From assembly GCA_019059635.1 (NCBI GenBank), contig JAGVRJ010000012.1:496001-560000 (forward strand): DNA of 64,000 bases, read 5' to 3'. A program made the translations under genes and the position numbers. The notes beneath the pieces are model-generated. The model searched no databases, was not told the DNA's origin, and was given only the letters and a program-made list of their open reading frames with translations. The stretch comes from Proales similis. Its lineage: Eukaryota > Rotifera > Eurotatoria > Ploima > Proalidae. Positions within the stretch are counted from its first letter, which is position 1. The number at the start of each line of letters is the position of its first letter. Shown one piece after another: positions 44,542-56,693 of this stretch.

Positions 44542-47500
44542 TTTTTTCTCTTTATGTTCGGCTTTGTTCGCTCGTTGTGTAGTCGAATAAGCTTTGCCCG
44601 ACTCCGATTCGCTTTGATGTACATCGCACTTGCAGTATAAATAGATCAAGACCGCGAGCAATGCAACAGGGAGAGGAGCAGCAGGGCAGAGGGGAGGGAG
44701 CTTTGCCGAGATAGGTGAGAAAAGGGGAGTGCAAGTGAGAACGCGAACATGGTACACGCTCAGTGAGTGGTAGACACTCGTTCAGAAAAGACGCTCTAAC
44801 CCTCTCTCCTAATCTGGAAGATCTCAGCATCCTTGCCTAAAGCCTGTTGCTAGACACTCCTATTGTCTTGAAAAGAGAGAAACAGCCAGACGATGGCGCT
44901 CTGCAATTTGCACATGCGCAATAGATACGTCGCTGCGTATCGATTTATCGATCTACAATCTGCCATTGTCTAAATCTTTGTTTGTTTCGATTAATTTTCT
45001 TGCTTTTGGTCACAATCGATGCGCACGATGCAACCAATGTCTTCGACGGCAGTTGGTCTAATTTCAGAATAAACATTCACTGAACGTCGAGCAGCATTTG
45101 TCGAGCAGGTCGCGTTTAGAACAGGCTATCAGACAAACAATGAGGGATCCGCGCACAATGAATTAATTTATTCAATGGTTGGCATTTTTGCGCTCAAGAG
45201 GCGTTACATCCGTTCAAATTGGAATTGCCTGCGTGATAAGAAAAAGCTCATCGGCCTAGCGCCTGTGGTGATGGCGGTGTACGAGGCAGCGTTGAATAAT
45301 TTCAATATTCGATCTTTTCCTCAACAAACAGCGGCTGCCCAACAGGCGATGCGCAATCGATCAAAAGAGCGCAGTGACAAGTTGTAATGAATAAGAATTA
45401 GGCTACTCGTTATTTGCTGCTGCTTTCCTGTTGTTTCAGCGACAAGTCAACTTAATTCAATCGGCATTTGCTTCGTTTGTTTTTCTTCTTTTGATATTTT
45501 CGCTAGACTGCCGCTTGATTGCAAATAGAAGCAAACAAACGAACAAACAAAACAAAATTTCCCATTTGAATGCATTAAATGCTCATCGCGCAGCCTTGAC
45601 TTTGATTAATTCAACCTCTTGGCAGCCTCTTACTCGGATCTCAGCCAATAAAGCGAGTGCGCAAGTAGATTGTTTGTTGATTGTTTGATTTATTGCATCT
45701 GAAGCAGCTGCCGTTCGAATTCAAGAAAACAACTTAACGAGTTGAAATTTTTTGTTTGTTTATTTATTAACTCGCGTACGAGCGCTGCCTTGTAAAATCT
45801 GCTGAGTAAACTGGCTGCGACGAGGCTGGCTGGCGTTTGGCCTATTTAGTCTTTAACCTTTAATTGATTTCGCAAGCATGTTGTAGGAAGCCAACAACTT
45901 TTCATTTTCCGACTTCAATTTGATTGTCGAGGCATTCAATTAGGCCCAACATTGAGTCTATCTGATCGGAGTAAGACATTAAATGGCTAAATGTCTCGTT
46001 AATCTTTTTTCCTTTCTTTTGCTGCTGCTGCTGTCGTCTCAACGTCTCAGTGAAATGAAAAGAAAACGAACGCTAGAGCGAACGAATGAATTTTCCGAAA
46101 ATAACGGCAGAGAGAGAGAGAGAGAGACAGACAGAGGCAGAGAGAAAGGGCGTAAATAAGGACTCCAGACTGATTAATTGAGCCATGGAGACATGCAAGA
46201 TGATAAATCTTGGACCACTCGACAGCGTCAGCACAGCAAGTAGGCATTTGACTGTGCCATCCAATAAATTAGAGTGTTTACGACACATTTTCAATTTCTT
46301 CTATTTTTGGATAGATGACGAACATGAAACCGCTGCTTCATTCGTCAATCGAGAGGCGGATAGTGAAGAGAGACTGAGAGAGAAAGAGAGAAATTTGTCA
46401 ATGAGGGGAACCAGAGACGAGAAAATGAGAGCGTTCAGGTTTGGCGGCCTTTTAAATTTGCAACGGCATATTGGGGCCCAATCGAGCAGCCGCTTTTATG
46501 TTAGATCACTGCGCGATGCGGGTATTAAATGTCGAAATGATTATTAATCCTGAGAGAAGAGCATTGTCAGCACTCTTGAAGCCAGCGAGGAAGCATTAGC
46601 AACAGCATCGGTAGATTTCTGCCTACCAGGCATTCATCGTGTGAAGCGAATTATCCAAGAGCATGCACAAGGTCATCATCAAGCCGACCTTAATCCATAT
46701 TTGCAATTTCCAGACTCTATTTCTTGTTTGTTTTAAACGAGGTTGTTGATGCGACGGCGAAATTTGCGTAACACAGATTTCCAAAACTAATTACCAAGAC
46801 CAGGCGTTGCACTATTTATTCTCTATTTGCTTCTTTTCATTTCTCAACTCAAGCAGCCGCCAGCAGACTTGTCGTTCGACTTGATAACAACCGCAGCGAT
46901 CATTTGCAAATTTGGAGCAGAAATTTTCAAAACGCGCTTGCTTGCATTTGGACGACTACGAGCACCTTTTTGAGCGAACGGAACTAAACGTGATCGGTTC
47001 GTTACTTAATTCTAAGCTCGAAACAATTAGCCGCCCCTCAAGTTGCTCTTTCAAATTCGCTCAAGCCTCGGCTCGCAAAATTGAATTAATTCCACCATGC
47101 GCACACTTGTGCCACATACACGATCAATTAAAAAGTTGCCAGTCGAAGCATTATTTCGCAGACGCCTCGGGCCCCAGTAGCATTCTTTTCTGCGTAAAAA
47201 AAAGAAGCAGAAACGCTCAAATCCCAACGGATTGAGTGCAGAATACGTCATTAGACTATTGAAAGTCGTCTATCGAATGTGGACTGCATGTGCAATGAGT
47301 GGCGGTGTCCGCTGTTTCTGCTGTGTACCATGACCGCAATCAGTCACATACTTCCTCCCTGGCTGCCGTCTGTCTGCTTGCCAACTGACTTGTCTGCCGG
47401 CGTGCTTGCCTATTTCATTAGTGCTGTGGTTGCGTAAAGCATTTTATTCCTCTTCAAAAACAGAAATGAAATTAATTGCAGCGTTCAATGAGGCGCATGC

Positions 47501-47728
47501 AATCTTGATGATCAAATTTGCTAGTTGTGCTTCCCCTCCCTTTTGCGCGTCTTGTGTCTGCCTGCGTGCACATTGGCACAAGTGTGCCTGCGTGAATTGA
47601 ACAACTCCATGTGCGTCGTCGAGTGGCGTCTGCTGTGAATCAACTCGCCAAACCAATTAATTAGAAAGCTTCCTCTATTAAATCCGTGCCAAATTTCAAC
47701 CTCTCCCACTCTTTTCCTCTCTCCCTCG

Positions 47729-47763
<35 letters not shown>

Positions 47764-48239
47764 GTTTTAATTTCCCTGTCTGTTTAGACCAGGCAGTGAT
47801 CATGTTCAAATTCACGCTCAAGGTTTGATTACTGCGATAATTCTGATCTGATCATTCGCTTCAAGATTTGTTTCGTTCGACAGCGCACGTCAAATTCAAT
47901 GTTTCGTTTGAGTGGAGAAAAAAAATTACGACCAGCATGAAGAGTTGCACAAGTTTTTGTTGAACGGAAACGATGCGACTGTTCTGTCGAAACAAATTTA
48001 TGTTAAGAATGTTTACTCTTTGACTTGATCACTGTTCTGTGCTCGAATTCTCTCAATACTTTCAATTTTCCAAACGATGCTCATTTCATTCTGTCTCGCT
48101 GCCTCAGTGTCGCCAGCTATCCTCTTAAAACGTCTAATTTTGCCATGCTTGTGTCATTTGGCACAAATCAGAAACAAGCATCTCTAATACTCGCTTAATT
48201 GCACACGCTAACTCGACTGTCTGTACGCCAGCCCGGAAC
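44542..48239. other. Large gene-poor region upstream of the GPCR
   Basis: About 3.7 kb without a convincing gene. Several ATG frames of 60-120 codons exist on both strands, but none shows a domain, good codon phase or splice continuity. Simple tracts: GA-rich at about 46109-46127 and a long CT tract at about 47729-47763. ALDH8A1 regulatory sequence must lie at its left end. Given the intercellular-signalling gene to its right, this is a candidate for distal regulatory sequence, but I see no specific motif. Confidence 0.5.
47729..47763 (+). repeat. (CT)n microsatellite
   Basis: A nearly pure run of CT dinucleotides with two short interruptions, upstream of the GPCR gene. A second CT run occurs at about 48388-48417, inside the proposed GPCR intron. 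Such tracts are common in this window and may act as GAGA-type promoter elements or be neutral. Confidence 0.9.
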
Positions 48240-49969
48240 ATGAAATCGCGAGAGAAGGCGAATTTCAAGACGCCGTAAGTAACTGATAATCATCATCCAT
48301 TTAATTCCAAACCACCAAGTGCATCGTGTGGCCTTCGACAAGAGAAGCTTGTAATTGTTGAGCGGATCGCATTTATCGAATTAAACTGTCTCTCTCTCTC
48401 TCTCTCTCACTCTTTCACTCTCTCGCGCCTCTTTCCACTTTTCTTCAACTCTCGTCGGGCAACTTGTGAAAGCGTCAATAATTTATGTGCATGTGGGCTG
48501 CCGATACTCGACGGTTTGCGGGCCAAAGTCGGGCTACCTCTAATGGCATCTCTCTTCAAATCTATTTCATTAATTAATCAGCTCGTTTTGAATGCTTTTA
48601 CGTCTGAGCGCCATCTCCATTCAAGTTGGTTTTTAGAGATTCGCAGATAAAAGTCTGCTCACTCGTCGCGCTTCCGAGACGCGAAGACGCAAAAAAAACG
48701 GAAAATAGAAAGAATGAGACAAACGACATTATGAAAATGACGATGCCCCTGCAGACAAACACAAGCATTGCAAATGATCTTCAAGAACCGGATGGTCTAT
48801 TGGCTGACTTGAATGAGACAGTTGAATTCAACTTTGAAGATTGGCGCAGCGAACTGCAGCCAGCCGGCGTGACCGAGCTCACTCGGGTGCTGGCTGCCAC
48901 CGGCATCGTGCTGAGTCTGATCGGCATCTTGGGCAATCTGTTCTCGATCGTGGTCCTGCTCAGGCCGAGTATGAAGAGACTGGCGACCTATTCCTATCTA
49001 CTGGGCCTGTCTATTTGCGACGAGATAAGTCTCGTTCTCACCGTGGTGGTCCTCTCGCAGTATGCGCTTCCCGACTCGGTGTGGACCATCGATTCGCGCA
49101 ACAACTACCAGAAGCTGCTCACCTACGTCTATCCAGTGACGAGCTCGGCGCAGGCGCTGAGTGTTTGGATCACGTTGGCGTTCACCATAGACCGCTACCT
49201 TTACGTCTGTCAGCCGTACTTTGGCCGCGAGTACTGCAACCGTAAGAACGCGCTCATTGTTCTTGTGTGTCTTTACTTGGTGGCCGTGGTCTACTCGATA
49301 CCGCAGTTCTTGGAGCGAACTTGGGTGGCGGTCGACGTGCTCGGCTTCAAAGAAGTCTTTCTCACCTACACCCGCTTTGGTCAGAACAAGTACTTCATCT
49401 ACATTTACCATTTGTTCGTCTATTGCGCGTTTGTGTTCTTCATTCCGTTCACCACAATTGTGGTGCTCAACTGCTTCCTGGTCAATGACATAATCAAGTC
49501 GAACAAGCGGCACCGAGAGCTCAGCATTGTGACCTCTCGCTCGTCAAATCAATTCGAGCGGGCCAAGTCGATTTCAGACCGGTCCAGGCAGCTACTGCGC
49601 TCGTTGAACTGCGCCAAGTCGCGCTCGAGCGACAACAACCACGGCGAGAGCAGCATCGATCCTTGTCTATCGGTGCCCTCCGCGGTCGTTATGGACGTCA
49701 ACTCGAGTCTTTCTCTGGGCAATGACGTCACCATCATGTTGGTCGGTCTTGTGTTTACGTTTCTCTTTTGCCAGACACCTTCGAGCGTTCTGCGTTTGAT
49801 CATGTTTAGGAATTTAGCCATCACTTTTCAGCCCATGTATTACTCGTCGCTCGACGTGAGCAACTTTCTAATTGTTACCAATTCGACGCTCAACTGCATC
49901 CTGTACGTAATGCTCGGACGTAAATTTCGCCGCGAATTCATCGCCACATTCTTCTCCCGGTGTTGTTGA
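48240..49969 (+). CDS. FMRFamide-receptor-like neuropeptide GPCR
   Basis: A class A GPCR with seven hydrophobic helices in a main exon ending at 49969. TM1 carries the GILGN motif (VLSLIGILGNLFSIVVLL), TM2 LLGLSICDEISLV, TM3 ends with DRYLYVCQP, and TM7 reads NSTLNCILYVMLGRKFRREF in place of NPxxY. That TM7 variant, the DRY context and the loop between TM3 and TM4 resemble FMRFamide-type receptors of protostomes; the ligand is inferred. Glycosylation sites (NTS, NET) precede TM1, and a Ser-rich third loop separates TM5 and TM6. The first ATG inside the main exon is 48731. An upstream exon, 48240-48274 (MKSREKANFKTP), has a strong GTAAGT donor. It joins in phase to an acceptor at 48635-48636, so the start may be 48240. 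Confidence 0.88.
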
Positions 49970-50311
49970 GAGTCACAGAGAGAGAGAGAGAGAGAGAGAG
50001 TGAGAGCGGCCGATTCGACATTCAATCGAATTCAATTCTTGCACTATTTCCTTTTTGTTTATGCTCGACACTAGCCAATGTTTTCCTCTCTCTCTCTGGC
50101 TCTGTCTCTATTAATCTTTGATCTCAATGCGCAGCCTCGTCGTCTTTCCAGTTTTGTTTCCAAATTCAAATAAACAATTGCGCCAAACCAAGAATGAAAC
50201 AAGCGAATCAAAAAAGACTCGGCTCTGTTGGTAGAAAAATAGATTTCAGAATTGATGCATTAAGTACACAAAGCAGATTGGATCTTGACGGTGGCCGGCT
50301 CTTTCGTTGGC
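49970..50311. other. Convergent 3' region of the GPCR and SLC5 genes
   Basis: A (GA)n microsatellite at about 49974-50001 directly follows the GPCR stop codon. An AATAAA lies near 50168 on the plus strand. The SLC5-type gene ends at 50312 on the opposite strand. Confidence 0.6.
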
Positions 50312-52951
50312 CTAAATGTACACGTCGCCCGAAGTCTCCTTTTCAGACGAGTTTTTGGCGGTGAGCTCCAGATTCGGATCGACCTTATCTCGTCTGTTCG
50401 AGCCTGAGCAAATCAAGTAGGTGAGCACACTGTTACAAGTGGAGAGAGTCGAGTGAACTTGCCTGTTGCCAGACTCACCACCGAGCCGACCAAGCAAACG
50501 ATGCTCACAGCGATCAGGCCGTACCATGTGTAGCTGATTGAGTAGAGCGCCATTATGCCGCTCCTTTGATTAAAGCAGAAGGCTTTAGAGTTTCAAATTT
50601 GACAACTGCGGATTCAAGCCCGCTCTCACCTGTTCTCGTATCTGTGAACGGCTGCCAAGTAGGCCGGTGTCATTGTTTGCGGCACAAGTTCGGTCTGATT
50701 GCAGCCAGTGACGAACATTTCCTTTTTGGGATAACTCACGCCGGTTACAAAGCCGCCGATGAATATCCACACAACTGTGCAGAGACCGCAGACCAGGCCG
50801 ACTATTGCGCCTTTGGAGTTGGCGAACGGAAAGAAACGGCCGAGAATGAACACTCCGAGCACCGGTCCGCCAATCACGCCGAACAGCGAAAGAGCCGCCT
50901 TTGCAAATTCAATTTTGCCCATTTCGAGCCAGTCAAGATCGGGCAAGAGGAAATTACCTGAAGCAGAGCTCCCAGAAATGACACCAAATAAGTGAGGACA
51001 AGACACAAAATGCCGAAGCCGAGGCCTTTTCTCGACTCATTTAAACGCGACTGTGGACAAGTGATTGGCTAAGCAACTTACACAAATACTTGGAGATTCG
51101 CGCACACTTTCGGTCGGACAGATTTTTGAACATGAAGCTCTTGATGACATCTTCAAGAGCGACCGCTGCCAGACTGTTCAAGCCGCTGCTGATTGTACTG
51201 CAACGAGAGAGTGTCATTTTACCAATCGGAGGCTAGCAAACAGCCAAACACGAACCTGAGCGCTGCACTGAACAGACAGGCCAAAAAGAGACCGGGCAGA
51301 CCAGGAATCGAGCGGAGTGTTTCGATCACAAACAGCGGGAAAAGCTTGATTGGTCGATTAATGTTTAGTTGGACAGCCAAGGGCAGGACAGAAGACAGGC
51401 TCCTTGCTACTCACCTGCTCGGAGGTTTTGATCAGGCCCGCCGAGATGGGATCGCACGCTTGATACTTGGCGAAGACGACCATACCAATCAAGAGAGTCA
51501 GCGAGAGAATTATCCACAAGCCGACCAAGTTGATCGAAATGGCCCTGTTTGCGTTAGAGTGTGTGTGTAAATGAGGTCGATTTCGACTGAATCTCGACTG
51601 CGACGGCCTTACCAGCGGGCGCTGCTCACCGATGGCACACTCAAGTATCGCTGCACCTGAGCCTGATTCACACCGTAGATGCTCAGCCATTGAAAGAAAC
51701 TTCCGATTGTTAAGCCCCACACAGTGTGTCTGACCGTCGGGTCGGGACTGAGTCTGTTGGCGAAATTTAGCTTGAAATTATGACGCAACAGACGCATGAG
51801 GCCAACATGACCTAGAGCGCTTACACAAAAAAGTCGATTCGGCCGTATTGGCTATTGATGTTCCACACATTGGACAAGCCGCCCAGATCAATGATGCCCT
51901 TGATGAGCGCTGACGAAAGCCCAACGAACATGATGCAAATTTGGAACACGTCCGTCCTGTTTAGAGAGCGGCTGAATTGAAAGTCGATGGGGCCAAGTGA
52001 GAGAGGTCTTAAGCACTAACCAGATGACAGCCTTCATTCCGCCCTTGAGAAAAAGGCAACCATTAAGGCAACCATTTAACAAATATGAGCGGATCCGACT
52101 CAAGAGCAGACTCGTTCAACTCACAATTGTGGTGTAAAATGTGCAGACTACTGCAATTGAAACAACAGAAATCCACACGTTGAGTCCGGTCACTACCGAA
52201 TTGACGGTGAACAGAATCAAAAGATTTATGAACTGAGCTTGTTGATTGTTACCTTGGTTGAGAGCCAGCGCGGGTGCGTACAAGACTAAAAAGGAACAAT
52301 AAAATTAGGGGCCAAGACGGCACGATCGCAAGCCATTCCCACCCAATGCCATGTAGACGGACATTTGAAATATGAACAGCAGACTGGCCATCAGTTTAAC
52401 GTAGCGGTTGAATCGCCTCTCCAGATACTGGTCGATTGGAATGAGGAAGAAGCCAGTTGAAACGAGTCAGAGTCAAATGCGCTTACACCGTAGGCTGAAG
52501 TCAGGTCGAGTCTTATGAAAAGCGGAATAAAGATGATTGAGGTGGCGATGGTGACCAAAGTGTAGGCGACGCCTTAATTGAAGCGTCAAATCGAACGTCT
52601 GACGACGCGATTTAAGCTGGCTCAAGTTTACCTGACCACCAGAACATGGTGCCAAAGTTGTAGACTTCGGCCGGATTGCCTAGAATGGTGATGCCCGACA
52701 TGAAGCTGGCGAGCAGACTGAGTGCGGTCGGAATCGTCTTCAAACGGTCTCATTTATTAACGAACGAAACGAGAGAGAAGGGCACGAGATTGCGTTCATA
52801 CGCTCATTTGATGGCTTGCAACGAGTATGTCTTTGGCCGACTCGTTCTTTTTTCCGAAGCAGGCAAAGACCACTCCGATCAGAGCGGAGATGAGCAGCAT
52901 GCAGCCGAAGATGACGTAGTCGAGCACGGCAAAGTTTTTCTCTTCGCTCAT
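50312..52951 (-). CDS. SLC5-type sodium-coupled solute symporter
   Basis: A multi-exon gene for a plasma-membrane sodium/solute symporter. The first exon ([31 protein letters not shown]) gives TM1 in the usual SLC5 position. The second contains [20 protein letters not shown] and the following [10 protein letters not shown] central exon has [20 protein letters not shown], the most diagnostic SLC5 motif. Later exons give a cysteine-containing extracellular loop ([20 protein letters not shown]) and [20 protein letters not shown], with a short hydrophilic C-terminus ending KETSGDVYI. About a dozen exons with short introns are needed. The motif set matches the SLC5A6/A8/A12 branch (vitamin and monocarboxylate transport) better than the glucose branch, but the substrate cannot be told from sequence. 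Confidence 0.88.
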
Positions 52952-53805
52952 TCTTCCCTTTTCTGAAACGTATTGTCGAAATGCGCAATCGTGAATGCAA
53001 CAAGTGAGAGAAGAGTGTGCGCTAGATCAGTTGGGTTAAATGGCTCAGAACAGGGTCTCGCCACCAAAGATCCAGAACGCACAGAGCGCTACCCGGCTCC
53101 GATCGTAAAATGAACACGGCCCACTGTTTGTACACTGTAGATCGCTTTCTCTCTTTTTGGCTGTCCGTTTCTCTCTCTCTCTCTTTCGGTCTGGCTGCCT
53201 CGCTCGTGGGTGTGCTCCCACGGTAGTTGGGTATTTCACTACTTTTGAGACGCAACTCATCCAATAAATCGGCGACGCACAATGAATTAAAATGACGCAT
53301 TAATTCTTTAGCCGCCTTCTCTCTACTATCTCTGCTATTCTCTCTATTGGTAATCATAGTCACAACCGAACAAAACATTTCGCTTCTCTGACTAGAAAAA
53401 GGATGAAACCGAGGACGAGAAACGCTCAAAACCTCAAGATTGAGCATCAACAAGCAGCAGAGACTAGATCTGTGCACTACACATCGCTGCTATCTTGTTT
53501 ACCAACAAAAATGCCAAAGTAGCTCGGCAAATAGCAGTCGGCAGCCCAATGCCATCTCACTTGCTATTTATGACCTTGAGCTCATAAAAGTCGCCATCGA
53601 ACGCTGCCAAGAGCAATAAAGAATAAGCTTTAGTTGACAATTGCCAAGCTCGTCAATGCAAGGAGAAGGCCGCTCCAATCAGAGATGGGGAAGCCAAATA
53701 GCGGCAATAAAGTTTTGCATTATGAACAAAGCGGACAGAAAACAGATGATAGCATTTGCACGATAAGCAAATCTTAGCAATAGAGTTGACTCAAGAATCG
53801 GCAGC
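52952..53805. other. Divergent region between the SLC5 and DMAC2-like genes
   Basis: The 5' flanks of an SLC5-type gene (minus) and a DMAC2-like gene (plus). It contains a CT-rich tract at about 53170-53187. Open frames here are short and show no domain. Confidence 0.5.
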
Positions 53806-54798
53806 ATGAGGCTCTCGCGCGTGCTGCTTCGCTTAAGCAAAGGTAAATGCCGCCACTGCTGGTCTCTTTGCGCGCCCGTCTAGGTGTTTATGTTGCCGCT
53901 GGTTGAAGGTGGATTGAGAGGCGACGATGTGTTTGATCTGAGCTCGGCATATGCAGATAAATCAAAGAACGCCAACTATTTGCTCTTTCTCTATCAAGAT
54001 CGCGACTTTTCCTTGGCTGGTCTCCGCAATGCCATCGAACAAAACCGCATGAGTGCAGTGAACGAGATAAACAAGTGAGACGGCGTTGAGTCGAGGCCCG
54101 ATCGCTAATCGCATCTCTCGAACGCAAGGCTCATTGAGGTCGACTACTACCGGCTGGGCACAGAGCTGCACGCGGCCTCTTATGCACTCAAACTCGGCGG
54201 TTGGTCTTATCTTCTTCGCTGCGACTAATCAGGCTCGTTAATCTGTCGTCGACATGTAGGCAAAGCGCTACTGAAGGGTTCGCGAAGCTGGCTCGATCTA
54301 GAAGACAAGAAAATCGAGCAAGTTCTACCGCAGACGCCCAGCGACAATCTCAGACTGCACGGCATCGACCTGAGCCGCACTGTGATTAAATACGGCGGAT
54401 TGGTCAACATCGGTTGCTTCCTCGTTGCGCACTTTCTGTTCTCGGCTTCAATTTGCTCCTATTTGAAGAAGGATGCCGTGAACTTAAAAAGTTCATTGTC
54501 AAGCAGGCCGAGTTCTTTGACGACTGGTGCGTTCGACGAGTGGCGCAGAATTTGGGCGAAACGCTCGAGGAGTTCACTTTGGAGGACTGTCCGCTCGTGA
54601 GCGAAGAAGGACTCAAACAGCTCGCCTATGTCAAGTAAATATGAACGCTCTCGACTGAATGCCGCGGCGTCTATTCACCAACAGACGGACAGGAATTTGA
54701 AGAAAGTTCGAGTCAAACAGATGGAACACGTCAAAGACCTCGAATATCTTCTTCTGCTTTTGGAGGAGAAGTTTCCCAATTTGCAGATTGAGTTTTAA
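53806..54798 (+). CDS. DMAC2/DMAC2L-like leucine-rich mitochondrial protein
   Basis: DMAC2 and its paralogue DMAC2L (ATP synthase factor B) are small mitochondrial leucine-rich-repeat proteins; DMAC2 helps build the distal membrane arm of complex I. Exon 1 (53806 on) encodes a basic presequence (MRLSRVLLRLSK). Later exons give YQDRDFSLAGLRNAIEQNRM, LIEVDYYRLGTELHAASYAL, a repeat region (TLEDCPLVSEEGLKQLAYVK) and the last exon (NLKKVRVKQMEHVKDLEYLL) ending LQIEF. The degenerate LRR pattern with two or three units and the length of about 250 aa fit the family. I cannot decide between the two paralogues. AATAAATAAA follows at about 54878. The neighbouring peritrophin gene converges on it with 144 bp between stops. 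Confidence 0.75.
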
Positions 54799-54942
54799 GC
54801 CAGTGAGCGCGCCAACTGCTCAATCAACTCGTCGACTCGTCCGCTCGGTGTTTGTTTATTGGTGCAAGTTAACAAATGAATAAATAAAGTGCATGGTGGC
54901 CAAGTCCAATGCTCAAACAAGGAAATGAGGAGAATTCGTCTC

Positions 54943-56645
54943 CTAAGCAATTCGATCAGTCTCGTTTGGTCCAGTCTCGTTTTTGAACTCGTTCGATGTA
55001 AAACCCGCCGCCGGCCCAGTGGTGCTTTCCAGAGCGGGCACGCCAGAAAGAGGCGTCCTGGTGCAGTTGGCCACTGAACTGTGCACACAGTCCTGATAAG
55101 TGGGCGAGAATTGCGTTTGGTTGTTGCATTTGGCGACGAGCATGTTTCCGTTCGAATCGCATTCAATGAACGAGTCGCATTCATAAGGGTGTGCAAAGTA
55201 GATGTTTCGCAGCTCAATCGAATACTGCATCTGTTTGTTGAGACGAGAGGGGCAGGTCATTTGCTTGCCTACAGGCACGAACTTAGATCGCAGTCAAAGC
55301 AGAGAGAGAGAGAGAGGAGCCTACTGTTCAGATCGATGGGTATGAGATAGCCTCCGCAGTCGAACGGTGCCTCTTCAACTTGAACGCATTTGTTCACATA
55401 GGCGCTGAAGCGCATGTTGATGCCTGTTTTTAGGTCGGTCGGGCAGTTGAGAATTCTGACCGTTCTCTCGCGACGGCACTCGAAAAAGTTGACGCAGTTC
55501 TCTGACGGATAGAAGCCGTCGCTCAGGTTCCTGCAGCTCGGATAGAGTGCGCAAGGCATCAGCACCTGACTCATCGACACATTCGACAGCTTGTAGTCGC
55601 CTAGAACAATTCAATCAGACCGTGGCGCTGAAAGCACAGCAATGGCGCGTCTCTTACACAAATCTTTGGCCTCTAATCGGCTGCCACAGTTCACTTGCTC
55701 GAATGGACGGCATTCGCTGAAGTACTCGTCAAATTGAAGCGGATAGTCGCACGCTTTCTCTACTCGCTGTCCGTTCGGGTTGCACTCAAAAAAGAGGCCG
55801 CAATTGTTGCGATGGGCGATGCGATGAGAAAAACCGGCTATGCAGTCAGTAGGAGGAAGCCACCAATCAGAGTTGACTGCCGTCGCCAGCTGATTTGAAT
55901 CTGGCTGGCTTGCTGAGTCCGACAGACTTGTTGAGTCCGTCTGGCTTGCTGAGTCCGGCTGGCTTGAGGTCGCGCTCGGACCGACATTCAAACTCTCGTA
56001 TTTGACCGGCGCCGCTACAGTTGGATCCGATTCAGAGCTGTGGCTGTCGTTGATGCTCGAGTAGCTGAACAGCAGATAAGTGAACGGCGAGTAGGGAAGC
56101 GGGGTGGGCGAACTTCGCTCTTTGGAGTCAACAAGCTGGTCGAGCTCAGACGCCGATGTCAGCGTCCTCAGCTCTTCGAGCGTTGTCAATTCAAATCTGA
56201 TAGGCTTGAAATCGGAATTGTTTTGCGCCGGCTCGGTCGGATGGTTGGGAGTGGACGACTGTGTCGCATTTACTTGACTCTCATTAAGATACTTGAGTGT
56301 GTCCATTTGGGCAGTGGACGTTGTTTGAATTTGAACCGACGGCAGCGACGGATCGGACACGTAGCACGGAACAAACTGCTGGAAATTGCAGGCGTTGATG
56401 GCCTCGTCGAACCAAAGGCCTTGCGGGCACATGAAACTGAATTGGCGCTCGGACACGCACAGAAAGTAAACGCGGCAGTTGAAGTGAGAGCGGTGAAACG
56501 AGACCGCATTGGGCGCTTGTCGGACGGCCGTGCACTTGTCGGCGTCATGAACGGACGCGCTGCTCTCCAGCAAATAGGCGCCCACAAGTGAGCCTGAGAA
56601 AACGATTAGAACGAACGATTTCAACGTCGACATTGAGTTGAGCAT
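54943..56645 (-). CDS. Secreted peritrophin-A (chitin-binding type 2) protein, four domains
   Basis: A signal peptide (LKSFVLIVFSGSLVGAYLLE) starts the protein. Four six-cysteine ChtBD2 domains follow: CTAVRQAPNAVSFHRSHFNC onward; DCIAGFSHRIAHRNNCGLFF onward; CRNLSDGFYPSENCVNFFEC; and MTCPSRLNKQMQYSIELRNI with HPYECDSFIECDSNGN. Aromatic residues of the chitin-binding face (FFEC, FIEC, YFLC) are kept. Between domains 1 and 2 lies a long Ser/Thr/Pro linker with a short tandem repeat (SASQPDS, SASQTDS, SLSDSAS). Three exons: 56645 to about 55660, about 55600 to 55325, and about 55274 to 54943. Such proteins bind chitin in cuticle, eggshell or gut lining. The start is placed just downstream of a TATA box. 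Confidence 0.92.
55915..55968 (-). repeat. Short tandem repeat in the peritrophin linker
   Basis: Two to three near-copies of a 24-nt unit (GTCTGGCTTGCTGAGTCCG-like on the plus strand) encode the repeated S-x-x-Q/L-x-D-S segments. It is a typical slippage-prone, glycosylation-rich linker. Confidence 0.7.
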
Positions 56646-56685
56646 TGTGTGCTGTGTTGGCTGGCTCGCTCTCGTTTGAGTAACT

Positions 56686-56693
56686 CTTTTATA
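56686..56693 (-). promoter_or_regulatory. TATA box of the peritrophin gene
   Basis: Reading the minus strand, TATAAAAG lies 41-48 bp upstream of the start codon at 56645. Initiation about 30 bp downstream of the box would give a leader of only about 15 nt. A consensus TATA box suits a tightly regulated secreted structural gene; I saw none upstream of the housekeeping genes here. Confidence 0.65.

Noticed and set aside
45175-45387. Small plus-strand frame (LIGLAPVVMAVYEAALNN)
   Set aside because: Somewhat protein-like, but isolated, with no recognised family, promoter or splice evidence.
46912-47235. ATG frame of 107 codons
   Set aside because: No domain, no splice context and no codon bias like neighbouring genes; likely chance.
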